Shown: piece after piece, positions 1 to 5,617 of the stretch
How the letters are laid out: each line of letters starts with the position of its first letter
Numbering within the stretch: the stretch's first letter is position 1
From: Microgenomates group bacterium
GTDB lineage: Bacteria > Patescibacteriota > Microgenomatia > UBA1400 > PJMF01
Length of the DNA: 17,750 bases
Direction of reading: 5' to 3'
Assembly: GCA_009776965.1 (NCBI GenBank)
Contig: WRMU01000011.1
Coordinates: forward strand, 1-17,750
The notes under the pieces: generated by a model
Databases searched by the model: none
Seen by the model: only the letters and a program-made list of their open reading frames with translations
What the model was told of the DNA's origin: nothing
Position numbers and translations under genes: made by a program

Positions 1-242
1 CCAGTGTCTAAATTGAAGTCGGTGGCAATGCTGCCTAGGATTTCTTCATCAGTCAAGTCTTTTGAGGAGTAGATCAGGGGTGGGGTTTCTGGGGTGGGTT
101 TTTTGGTTAAGCGAGCGAAAGCATAAAAACCTAAGCCGCCTATAAAAAGGGCAGCTCCAATAAAAAATAGCACTAGGGAGGAGTAGTTAGTTTTATGCTC
201 GACGACAACTGGTTCGTCGTAGTCAATATCAAGAAAAGACAT
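1..242 (-). CDS. Partial single-pass membrane protein, unknown function (5' part)
   Basis: An open frame runs on the minus strand from an ATG at 242 to the window edge with no stop (about 80 residues seen). It begins MSFLDIDYDEP, an acidic cytoplasmic-type N-terminus. One hydrophobic segment follows at about residues 23-43 (SLVLFFIGAALFIGGLGFYA), then a basic RLTKK and a Pro/Thr-rich linker, which suggests a membrane-anchored protein. The orientation of the tail is not certain: the basic residues sit after the membrane segment. The start lies 3 nt after the 3' end of tRNA-Gln and has no Shine-Dalgarno, so translation probably starts on a leaderless message released by tRNA processing. I do not recognise the family. 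Confidence 0.7.
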   Translation of the reverse strand, partial: MSFLDIDYDEPVVVEHKTNYSSLVLFFIGAALFIGGLGFYAFARLTKKPTPETPPLIYSSKDLTDEEILGSIATDFNLDT

Positions 243-245
243 ATG

Positions 246-316
246 ATGCCCGACTAGGATTCGAACCTAGATAGACAGCTCCAAAGGCTGTTGTCCTGCC
301 GTTAGACGATCGGGCA
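246..316 (-). tRNA. tRNA-Gln(UUG)
   Basis: A complete cloverleaf can be folded on the minus strand. The 7-bp acceptor is TGCCCGA/TCGGGCA. The D arm is GTC...GAC with GG in the loop. The anticodon arm is ACAGC/GCTGT around loop CTTTGGA, giving anticodon TTG. The T arm is CTAGG/CCTAG with loop TTCGAAT. The discriminator is T and CCA is not encoded, so CCA must be added after transcription. The membrane-protein gene begins 3 nt downstream and is probably co-transcribed. Confidence 0.95.
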
Positions 317-325
317 TGTTAGGAG

Positions 326-338
326 GATATTATAACAT
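326..338. repeat. 13-bp direct repeat, left copy
   Basis: GATATTATAACAT occurs here and again at 795-807, with weaker similarity on both flanks. The two copies bracket the module holding the tRNA-like relic and the 70-aa ORF, next to a tRNA gene, as an attachment-site duplication would. This copy also contains the -10 box of tRNA-Gln, so recurrence of a promoter-like AT-rich word is a competing explanation. Confidence 0.45.
329..337 (-). promoter_or_regulatory. Extended -10 promoter of tRNA-Gln
   Basis: On the minus strand the sequence reads TGTTATAAT, an exact extended -10 (TG-n-TATAAT). It ends 12 nt before the mature 5' end of tRNA-Gln, leaving a leader of about 6 nt for RNase P. It lies inside one copy of a 13-bp direct repeat (326-338 and 795-807). 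Confidence 0.6.
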
Positions 339-382
339 TAACAACAGGTCAATAGCTACGTAAAAAATCTTTCTTAAACATT

Positions 383-402
383 TCTCAATAGAAATATTGA
401 GA
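383..402 (+). other. 8-bp hairpin with GAAA tetraloop
   Basis: TCTCAATA and TATTGAGA pair perfectly over a GAAA loop. No clear T-tract follows on either strand, so this is not a standard terminator. It lies between the divergent tRNA-Gln promoter and the tRNA-like relic. The rest of 339-450 is AT-rich without a gene. Confidence 0.4.
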
Positions 403-420
403 TGCCAACAAGATCAACAT

Positions 421-448
421 TATATCACAGTATATCAAATAGTATAAA
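421..448 (+). promoter_or_regulatory. Possible promoter with TATATCA direct repeats
   Basis: Two copies of TATATCA (421-427 and 431-437) precede TATAAA (443-448). A -10 there would start transcription near 455, at the beginning of the tRNA-like structure. There is no good -35, so support is weak. Confidence 0.3.
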
Positions 449-450
449 GA

Positions 451-507
451 CGGAGTACCGCTTTTATGGAGCGGGTTTTTTCGTGGGTTCGACTCTCACT
501 ACTTCGA
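451..507 (+). ncRNA. tRNA-like structure lacking one arm (relic or mini-tRNA)
   Basis: CGGAGTA (451-457) pairs with TACTTCG (500-506) as a 7-bp acceptor with one G-T. A canonical T arm follows in place: GTGGG (483-487), loop TTCGACT, CTCAC (495-499), directly abutting the acceptor. Between them is one 5-bp arm, CCGCT/AGCGG, with a 7-nt loop TTTATGG (458-474), then GTTTTTTC. Read as an anticodon arm the triplet is TAT (Ile) and the D arm is missing. Read as a D arm (the loop contains GG) the anticodon arm is missing. CCA is not encoded. The 458-481 part also resembles a rho-independent terminator, so a terminator beside a T-arm-like hairpin is the alternative. Confidence 0.4.
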
Positions 508-509
508 TA

Positions 510-557
510 AATAAGGCCGGAGATTAAGTTGGTCTTGGCTCCGGTCTTATTTTTTTA
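510..557 (+). terminator. Terminator-like hairpin upstream of the 70-aa ORF
   Basis: AATAAGGCCGGAG (510-522) pairs with CTCCGGTCTTATT (539-551) with a single G-T, and a run of T follows to 556. The inner GTTGGTCTT (529-536) could instead pair with AAGACCAAC (about 566-575), and GGTCTTA with TAAGACC (543-562), so alternative folds exist. It could end transcription of the tRNA-like RNA or attenuate the ORF that starts at 592. Confidence 0.5.
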
Positions 558-591
558 AGACCAAAAAAGACCAACACAGAAAGAAGAAACT

Positions 592-804
592 ATGCAAGAC
601 CAACGAATCTTCGCACACTGGCCCGACGGCCAAAGGCTCACCGCCAATGGGCGCGGTGGTGTCATATTTACTAAGGATGGAGAAGAAACCATCCTCGACA
701 GGATTGACGAATATGCGGCTCCAGCATACGAAGAATTGGACAGATATACCTCCGCCGAAATAGAAGAAATGAACAGGGAGGAAATGGATAGGGAGATATT
801 ATAA
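592..804 (+). CDS. Small acidic hypothetical protein, 70 aa
   Basis: It starts at ATG 592 behind a weak purine stretch (GAAAGAAG) and ends at TAA. The protein starts MQDQRIFAHWPDGQR, then has a Gly-rich turn (NGRGG) and probable beta strands (VIFTKDG, ETILD), and ends in a Glu/Arg-rich helix (EIEEMNREEMDRE). It has no membrane segment and no cysteine. Codons favour C and A at third positions (GAC, ATC, GCC), unlike the G-ending style of neighbouring + genes. Together with the flanking 13-bp repeat this hints at transfer. It converges on the methyltransferase stop with 2 nt between. I do not recognise a family; expression is unproven. Confidence 0.55.
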   Translation: MQDQRIFAHWPDGQRLTANGRGGVIFTKDGEETILDRIDEYAAPAYEELDRYTSAEIEEMNREEMDREIL

Positions 805-807
805 CAT
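795..807. repeat. 13-bp direct repeat, right copy
   Basis: GATATTATAACAT, identical to 326-338. It contains the TAA stop of the 70-aa ORF and its last base is the edge of the methyltransferase stop codon, so this boundary is used by both convergent genes. Confidence 0.45.
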
Positions 808-1502
808 CAATCAAGGAGTTTTTGGAGAATAAGGTAGTGGTTTAAGTTGTGGGTGGAGCCGTCGGCTTGGTAGCTGAGGACAACTTTGACGGGGAGTTCG
901 GAGAGGAGCTGGGCGATGGTTTCGGGGGTAAAATTGTGACAGTAGCGCACGGCGGTGGTACCGGCGCGCCAGTCGAGTAGATAATTATTATCTCTTAGGT
1001 GTTTGGCACGCTGGGCAAGGTTTTTATCTTGGAGAGGCTGCCAGAAAGTGAGAACGAGAAAACCATGGTCGTCTAGCAATTTAAGGGTTTCTTTGAGGAA
1101 AGAGAGCTGGAGTTTTTTGTCGAGAAGGTGATGAAGAAAGCCAAAACAGCAAATTAGATCATTGGCGGGTTGTTTAATCTCGGGGACGAAGGATTTGTTT
1201 TTGGCCAGAGGGGTGAGGAGGTCGAGATGTTGAAAAAAACGAGAATCTTCATTGCTGAGTTGGAGTAGCTCGAGGCAAGAATCAACGCCGAGATAAGAGT
1301 AAGTTTTTAGTTTTTTGTCGAGGAACTTTTTGAGACGGAGGTTACCACAGGCGAGGTCGAGGACGGTGGGGTTATCTGGGAGGAGAGAGGAGACTGATTG
1401 CCACCAAGTTTCCCAACCGGACCAGCTGGAGTTGCGAGTTTTGGCGAAGTGGGGAGCGATTTGTTGGTAAAAGTGGTTGTTGAGGGTGATGTAGTTGGTC
1501 AT
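807..1502 (-). CDS. Trm9/ALKBH8-like SAM methyltransferase (putative tRNA wobble-uridine modification)
   Basis: Class I SAM-dependent methyltransferase of 231 aa. Motif I is VLDLACGNLRL (residues 47-57) and the acidic end of strand 2 is LGVDS (71-75). The N-terminal FYQQIAPHFAKTRNSSW (11-27) resembles the YNxIAxHFSxTRxxPW signature of Trm9/ALKBH8 enzymes, and RYCHNF (186-191) matches their RYYHxF segment. Those enzymes methylate the carboxymethyl group made by Elongator on U34. elp3 is the next gene upstream on the same strand, which supports this role, although the 165-bp repeat lies between them. I place the start at ATG 1502: an extended -10 (TGCTAGAAT) ends 7 nt before it, so the message is probably leaderless. 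An ATG three codons earlier (1511) lies inside that promoter. The methyltransferase fold is clear; the substrate is inferred. Confidence 0.8.
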   Translation of the reverse strand: MTNYITLNNHFYQQIAPHFAKTRNSSWSGWETWWQSVSSLLPDNPTVLDLACGNLRLKKFLDKKLKTYSYLGVDSCLELLQLSNEDSRFFQHLDLLTPLAKNKSFVPEIKQPANDLICCFGFLHHLLDKKLQLSFLKETLKLLDDHGFLVLTFWQPLQDKNLAQRAKHLRDNNYLLDWRAGTTAVRYCHNFTPETIAQLLSELPVKVVLSYQADGSTHNLNHYLILQKLLD

Positions 1503-1517
1503 AGAATGCATTCTAGC
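1502..1517 (-). promoter_or_regulatory. Extended -10 within a 14-bp palindrome at the methyltransferase start
   Basis: TAGAATGCATTCTA (1502-1515) is a perfect palindrome. On the minus strand TGCTAGAAT gives an extended -10, followed by 7 nt and ATG 1502. The palindrome therefore covers the -10, the likely transcription start and the start codon, where a repressor could bind. The -35 position falls in the terminal repeat of the adjacent 165-bp element and is not a consensus match. Confidence 0.5.
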
Positions 1518-1532
1518 ATGAAAAAGTTTGTC

Positions 1533-1697
1533 AGAGAACTCAACTTAATTTTCTTACTCCGAGTTCGCAAGACGAGATGTATTTTTCGGGTTGCTAGAAG
1601 ATGACTTGCAGGGCGTTAGCCCTGACTTTCTTCTAGCCACCAGCAAAAAATACTGTCGTTTGCTCTCTAGTCATAAGAAAATCAAATTGAGTTCTCT
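1533..1697. repeat. 165-bp palindromic repeat element, copy 1 (MITE-like)
   Basis: Terminal inverted repeats of 24 bp (AGAGAACTCAACTTAATTTT... with 22 of 24 matching) enclose nested complementary blocks: GCAA.ACGA/TCGTTTGC, GTATTTTT/AAAAATAC, GCTAGAAG/CTTCTAGC and CAGGGC/GCCCTG around a short loop. The whole element can fold into one long hairpin. A copy of exactly the same length, 157 of 165 identical by my alignment, lies in the same orientation at 6615-6779. It has no ORF, as expected for a non-autonomous element. There is no clear target duplication. Confidence 0.85.
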
Positions 1698-1721
1698 GCT
1701 AACATAAGTTTAATTATTTCT

Positions 1722-3371
1722 TTATAAACTTTTAACTTGATAAATCTGTCCTGAGGATTGAGAGAAGCCCAATTTTTTATAATAATCTAGGGTGCCTAGC
1801 GCCGAGATGACAGCGAGCGAGCCATAAGAGTGCTCGCGAGCGATTTTCTCGGCGCGCTCAAGGAGTTTTTTGCCTAGGCCCAGATGTTGAGTTTGGCCAG
1901 AGTTCTTCTCCCCTACCCCAGCGACTACGCCGTAGATGTGGATTTCGCGGATGATGGCAGGAGCAGCAGTTAACTCGGCGGGATAGTGCTGGGCGAAGTC
2001 TGGATCAGCGAGATATTTGGCGAGAGTTGATTGGCAAGGGAGACTCAAGCGTAAAAAACCAGCGATTTGGCGGGTGTGACTATCAATCCACTGGAGGAAA
2101 TACTCTTGGGAGACGCTAGTGTCATAAATAATTTCGTCCAGAATGAGGTTTTTCTCGTTGAGAGTTTTGTTTTTGACTTCGCGAGAGCGGATTTCTTGGA
2201 TATGAGGAGTGTTTTGCTCGACAAGTTGGCGCAGGTTGGTGGTTTTGTTGCCAGCGACAATGTCATGGGAGGAAATATCGCGAATCATGCGAGTAACTCG
2301 GCAGTACTCGGGGACAAGAGCGAGATGGTGGGTGAGGACATTGAGAAGTTGTTCGCTGGAATAGGGCTGATATTTGTTTTGGAGGTAGAGTTGATAAAGA
2401 GGAGCGGAGGCGATGAGGCTGCAAGGGTAGAGTTTGAGTTCATCGGGGCGGAAATGAGGGGAGGAGAAAAACTTAGCGAAGTCTTGCTTATCTAATTCGG
2501 GAGTACTGCCACAGAGATTAGCCATAAAATGAGCGTGGATTTTGAAACCATAGAGGCGAAGGAGAGCGAAGGCGTCTTTGATTTGGGTGAGGGTGGTGGA
2601 GCGGTGATTGAGGCGGAGAAGTCGAGAGTTGACAGACTGGACGCCGAGCTGGATTTTGGTGCAACCGAGGGAGCGCAGGAAGGTGAGATTCTCAGGGGTG
2701 ATGTGGTCGGGGCGGGTTTCGATCACAAGGCCGACATTGAAAACTTGGGACGCGGGTCCTGTCGTCGCTCCTCCCCCAAAAAAATCATTCGCTGTCGCTC
2801 TTAATTCTTTTTGGGGGTCCCCCTCCGCTCGCCACCCGCTATCAGATAATGCCCGCAGCGCCTCCTTAATAAACCATTCCTGATAATCTTTAGGGTAGGC
2901 GGTGAAGGTGCCGCCGAGGATGATCAGCTCAACTTTGGAGATGTTATGGCCCATGGCGGCGAGATTAAGGAGTCGAGAAGTGACCTGAGCGAAAGGATCA
3001 AAATTATGCTTGAGGGCGCGGGCGGCGGCGGGTTCGGAAGAAAGATAGCTTTTGGGTTGGGCGGGGTCGTTGGGGCAAAAAAGGCAATTGCCTGGGCAAG
3101 GATGGGGTTTGGTGAGCAGGGTTACGGTGGCTACTCCTGATTGGGTGCGGATGGGTTTGGTGGTGAGAGTGGTCAGGATATGGGGATTTTGTTTTGGGAG
3201 TGGGACAGACTGCTGATAGGCGGCGAGAATGTCGCTTTTGTTAAAGAAAGGATGACTGTTTGGTTTGGGGCGAGGAAAGCGGCGAATAAGTTTTTGCAAC
3301 TCGAGGGGTTTTAAGGGGCGTTGTAGGTCCTCAATACGCTCTTTGAGGGCAGTAACTAATTGATTTAACAT
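1722..3371 (-). CDS. elp3: Elp3-like radical SAM/GNAT tRNA uridine(34) carboxymethyltransferase
   Basis: A 549-aa Elongator catalytic subunit homologue. Elp3 uses a [4Fe-4S]/SAM radical and acetyl-CoA to make carboxymethyl-U34 in tRNA; single-subunit forms work in archaea and some bacteria. The N-terminal tRNA-binding region covers about 1-75. The radical SAM core has cluster cysteines C92, C96 and C99 (CPGNCLFC), followed by PKSYLSSEP, ILGGTF (151-156) and VIETRPD (216-222). The GNAT domain fills the C-terminal part, with the acetyl-CoA loop QHLGLGKKLL (495-504) and YYKKLGF (530-536). A 30-residue segment, 178-207, is encoded by an imperfect palindrome and looks inserted. ATG 3371 follows a -10 by 6 nt with no Shine-Dalgarno upstream, so the message is probably leaderless. 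The Trm9-like gene lies downstream on the same strand. Confidence 0.93.
   Translation of the reverse strand: MLNQLVTALKERIEDLQRPLKPLELQKLIRRFPRPKPNSHPFFNKSDILAAYQQSVPLPKQNPHILTTLTTKPIRTQSGVATVTLLTKPHPCPGNCLFCPNDPAQPKSYLSSEPAAARALKHNFDPFAQVTSRLLNLAAMGHNISKVELIILGGTFTAYPKDYQEWFIKEALRALSDSGWRAEGDPQKELRATANDFFGGGATTGPASQVFNVGLVIETRPDHITPENLTFLRSLGCTKIQLGVQSVNSRLLRLNHRSTTLTQIKDAFALLRLYGFKIHAHFMANLCGSTPELDKQDFAKFFSSPHFRPDELKLYPCSLIASAPLYQLYLQNKYQPYSSEQLLNVLTHHLALVPEYCRVTRMIRDISSHDIVAGNKTTNLRQLVEQNTPHIQEIRSREVKNKTLNEKNLILDEIIYDTSVSQEYFLQWIDSHTRQIAGFLRLSLPCQSTLAKYLADPDFAQHYPAELTAAPAIIREIHIYGVVAGVGEKNSGQTQHLGLGKKLLERAEKIAREHSYGSLAVISALGTLDYYKKLGFSQSSGQIYQVKSL
2752..2839. repeat. 88-bp imperfect palindrome inserted in frame in elp3
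   Basis: The outer arms are GCGGGT/ACCCGC and the inner arms CCCCCAAAAA (2773-2782)/TTTTTGGGGG (2808-2817), with diverged GC-rich sequence between. It codes for elp3 residues 178-207 (SGWRAEGDPQKELRATANDF then a Gly-rich tail). The insert falls just before the conserved VGLVIETRPD strand, in a loop between core elements, and keeps the reading frame. This resembles the protein-coding palindromic elements known from Rickettsia, but relationship to them is not claimed. It shares no obvious sequence with the 165-bp element. Confidence 0.6.
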
Positions 3372-3377
3372 GGAGGT

Positions 3378-3408
3378 ATTATATCAGGTGCGAGTTTTAT
3401 GATATAAT
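3378..3408. promoter_or_regulatory. Divergent extended -10 promoters for elp3 (-) and rpsU (+)
   Basis: On + , TGATATAAT (3400-3408) is an exact extended -10 that gives rpsU a leader of about 40 nt. On - , the same TGATATAAT is read from 3386 down to 3378 and ends 6 nt before the elp3 ATG at 3371, so transcription should begin at the start codon. Neither has a good -35, as is usual with extended -10 sites. Confidence 0.65.
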
Positions 3409-3438
3409 ATACCTTCTTAAAAAGTTGTTACCAATATG

Positions 3439-3450
3439 AAGGAGGTGATC
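3439..3450 (+). promoter_or_regulatory. Full-length Shine-Dalgarno of rpsU
   Basis: AAGGAGGTGATC is complementary over 12 nt to the usual 3' tail of bacterial 16S rRNA and lies 4 nt before the ATG. It is the only strong Shine-Dalgarno I find in front of a gene in this window. CCTTC at 3412-3416 could pair with its GAAGG and partly mask it. Confidence 0.8.
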
Positions 3451-3454
3451 GAGT

Positions 3455-3709
3455 ATGGCAATAGTGATTAAAGCAAGACCGGGGGATAGTACTGGGGATT
3501 TGGTAAAGAGGTTCAAAAAGGCAGTGACTTCGAGCAATATGTTAGTCAAAGTGAAGGACAGACAATTCCATCAGCGACCTTCGCAGGCGAGAAAAATGGC
3601 AGGTAATGATATGCGCCGATTGGCCAGACGCTTGAGAGGACTCAAGAAGATGAAGAATATTGACCCAGAAATTATCAGCAGAATGACTGATAAGATCTCC
3701 ACTACTTAA
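3455..3709 (+). CDS. rpsU: 30S ribosomal protein bS21
   Basis: 84-aa small basic ribosomal protein of the 30S platform, near the anti-Shine-Dalgarno end of 16S rRNA. Family features are an N-terminal strand (IVIKARPGDSTGDLVKRFKK) and a long Arg/Lys-rich helix (FHQRPSQARKMAGNDMRRLARRLR). The family is usually about 60-70 aa; here the C-terminus is extended by a hydrophilic tail (MKNIDPEIISRMTDKISTT). It has its own promoter and a perfect Shine-Dalgarno, then a hairpin before typA. Because bS21 sits near the anti-Shine-Dalgarno, that strong site may let ribosomes regulate rpsU according to bS21 supply, as described for Bacteroidia; for this organism that is inference. Confidence 0.93.
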   Translation: MAIVIKARPGDSTGDLVKRFKKAVTSSNMLVKVKDRQFHQRPSQARKMAGNDMRRLARRLRGLKKMKNIDPEIISRMTDKISTT

Positions 3710-3722
3710 AAAGAAAGAAAGA

Positions 3723-3758
3723 GACAAAGTCCAGCAGGTAAAAAAGCTGGACTTTGTT
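3723..3758 (+). other. 12-bp hairpin between rpsU and typA
   Basis: ACAAAGTCCAGC (3724-3735) pairs perfectly with GCTGGACTTTGT (3746-3757) over a 10-nt A-rich loop. On + no T-tract follows, so it may be an attenuator or an RNA end-protecting or processing stem. It lies 12 nt before typA. TGTTAATAA (3755-3763) in its 3' arm could act as a weak extended -10 for typA, 6 nt from the ATG. Confidence 0.55.
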
Positions 3759-3769
3759 AATAAAGAAAC

Positions 3770-5617
3770 ATGATTAGTCAAGATAAAATCAGGAATGTGG
3801 CGATTATTGCCCATGTTGATCATGGCAAGACGACGCTGGTAGATGGTTTGCTCAGACAAGCTAATGCCTTGAGTAGAAAACAAGAACTAAATGGCGCTCA
3901 GAGAGTGATGGATAGTGATCAACTGGAGGCGGAAAGAGGAGTGACCATTTTGGCGAAGAACACGGCGGTGTTATGGAAAGATTATAAAATAAATATTATT
4001 GATACGCCTGGGCACGCTGACTTCGGGGGTGAGGTGGAGCGAGTGTTAAACATGGCTGACGGCTGTGTGTTATTGGTGGATGCGGCGGAGGGGGTGTTGT
4101 CACAGACTAAGTTTGTATTGAGTTTGGCCTTAAAATTGGGACTAAAGCCTTTAGTGGTGGTGAATAAAATTGACCGCAGGGACCAGCGGGCTGATGAGGT
4201 GATTGAGGAAATTAGTGATTTATTTTTGGAGTTGGCTAGCAGCGAGGAGCAGCTAGATTTTGAGGTATTGTATGCGGTGGGGCGTGAGGGAGTGGTGGGC
4301 AAGGAGGTGGCAGTGGACGAAAAGATCTCAGGAGCATTAAAAGTTATTGGTAGCAAAAATCTAGAGCCTTTATTTGAGGCGATAGTAACAGAGGTTCCTT
4401 GCCCGCAAGGAGATGAAGAAGGTGATTGGCAGCTACAGGTAACTAATATCGATTATGATGAATATAAGGGAACTTATGCGATAGGAAGAATTGCGAGGGG
4501 GAAAATAAGGAAAGGAGAGCGGATAGCTGTTGTGCGCGGTGAGGAAGGTAAAGTTGGCGAGGGAAAAATTGAATACTTGTTTAATTTTGAGGGGTTGGAG
4601 AGGAAGGAAATTGAGGAAGCAGGAGCGGGAGAGATGGTGGCTATTGCTGGCCTAGGAGTGGAGATTAAAATAGGCGATACTTTAACGGCTTTGAATAATT
4701 TGGAGGCGCTGGATCCTTTGGAGATTAGTGAGCCGACGGTGCAAGTGCAGTTTTTGGTGAGTACTTCGCCTTTTGTGGGCAGGGAGGGACAATTTTCCAC
4801 TTCGCGCCAGCTTAAGGCGAGATTGGATCGAGAACTAGAAAAGAATGTGGGACTGCGAGTGGCTTTGGGGCCGAGTAGTGAGAGTTGGCTGGTGAGTGGG
4901 CGAGGGGAGCTGCATTTGGCGATTTTGATTGAAAATATGCGCCGCGAGGGTTATGAGTTTAGTGTGGGGCGGCCGGAAGTGATTATTCGGGAAAATGAGA
5001 GCGGTGAAAAAGAAGAACCTTGGGAATTGCTGACCATTGAAGCACCGGAGGAGTTTGTGGGGGTGGTGACTTCGAGGATGGGTGAGCGCAAGGCGATTTT
5101 TAAGAATATGCGTAATTTGAAGTTAGGGGTGCGGTTTGAATATGAAATTGCCACGCGCAATTTGATTGGTTTTCGAGGTAGTTTTATGAGCGAGACGAGT
5201 GGAACGGGAATAGTAAATAGTTTGTTTATTGGTTATCGTAAAATGGGCGAGGCTATGACTTGGATAAGAAATGGAGTGTTGATCGCAGCGCAAACAGGGA
5301 GTGCTCTGAGCTATGATTTGGCAAGACTGCAGGAGCGAGGAATTACTTTTGTGGAGCCGAGTGAGGAAGTTTATGCGGGGATGATTGTGGGCGAGAATAG
5401 TAGGTCGGGCGATATGGCGATGAATGTATGTAAGGGGAGAAAATTGACTAATGTGAGGAGCAATGCCGACGTGTTGGTGCGGTTGAGTCCGGCGAAAAAA
5501 ATGTCGCTGGAACAGAGCTTGAGTTATTTGGCGGCTGACGAATTATTAGAAGTAACACCCTTAAACCTGCGACTACGCAAAAAGGATTTGCAGCAGGCGG
5601 CGCAAAAAACTGGCTAA
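3770..5617 (+). CDS. typA: Ribosome-associated GTPase TypA/BipA
   Basis: A 615-aa translational GTPase, full length for the family. It binds the ribosome like EF-G and is linked to ribosome assembly and stress adaptation. G motifs: G1 AHVDHGKT (14-21), G2 RGVTI (56-60), G3 DTPGH (78-82) and G4 NKID (132-135). The EF-Tu-like domain 2, the EF-G-like III/V domains and the TypA-specific C-terminal domain follow, with typical stretches GRGELHLAILIENMRREGYE, NLIGFRGSFMSETSGTGI and VNVRSNADVLVRL-like NVRSNADVLVRL near the end. The start has no Shine-Dalgarno. The stop overlaps the next gene's ATG by one base (TAATG), so the two are translationally coupled. Confidence 0.96.
   Translation: MISQDKIRNVAIIAHVDHGKTTLVDGLLRQANALSRKQELNGAQRVMDSDQLEAERGVTILAKNTAVLWKDYKINIIDTPGHADFGGEVERVLNMADGCVLLVDAAEGVLSQTKFVLSLALKLGLKPLVVVNKIDRRDQRADEVIEEISDLFLELASSEEQLDFEVLYAVGREGVVGKEVAVDEKISGALKVIGSKNLEPLFEAIVTEVPCPQGDEEGDWQLQVTNIDYDEYKGTYAIGRIARGKIRKGERIAVVRGEEGKVGEGKIEYLFNFEGLERKEIEEAGAGEMVAIAGLGVEIKIGDTLTALNNLEALDPLEISEPTVQVQFLVSTSPFVGREGQFSTSRQLKARLDRELEKNVGLRVALGPSSESWLVSGRGELHLAILIENMRREGYEFSVGRPEVIIRENESGEKEEPWELLTIEAPEEFVGVVTSRMGERKAIFKNMRNLKLGVRFEYEIATRNLIGFRGSFMSETSGTGIVNSLFIGYRKMGEAMTWIRNGVLIAAQTGSALSYDLARLQERGITFVEPSEEVYAGMIVGENSRSGDMAMNVCKGRKLTNVRSNADVLVRLSPAKKMSLEQSLSYLAADELLEVTPLNLRLRKKDLQQAAQKTG

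Noticed and set aside
447..482. T-box riboswitch (GGAGTACCGC followed by a terminator-like stem)
   Set aside because: It looks slightly like the T-box core, but the consensus match is poor, there is too little upstream sequence for Stem I, and the downstream T arm and acceptor pairing are better explained by a tRNA-like structure.
1398..1604. 68-aa + frame running from the methyltransferase into repeat copy 1
   Set aside because: It is antisense to a clear gene and ends in a non-coding palindrome; low-complexity translation.
2067..3140. Several open frames on + opposite elp3
   Set aside because: They are antisense shadows of the G-rich strand with no family pattern; Elp3 motifs prove the minus frame.
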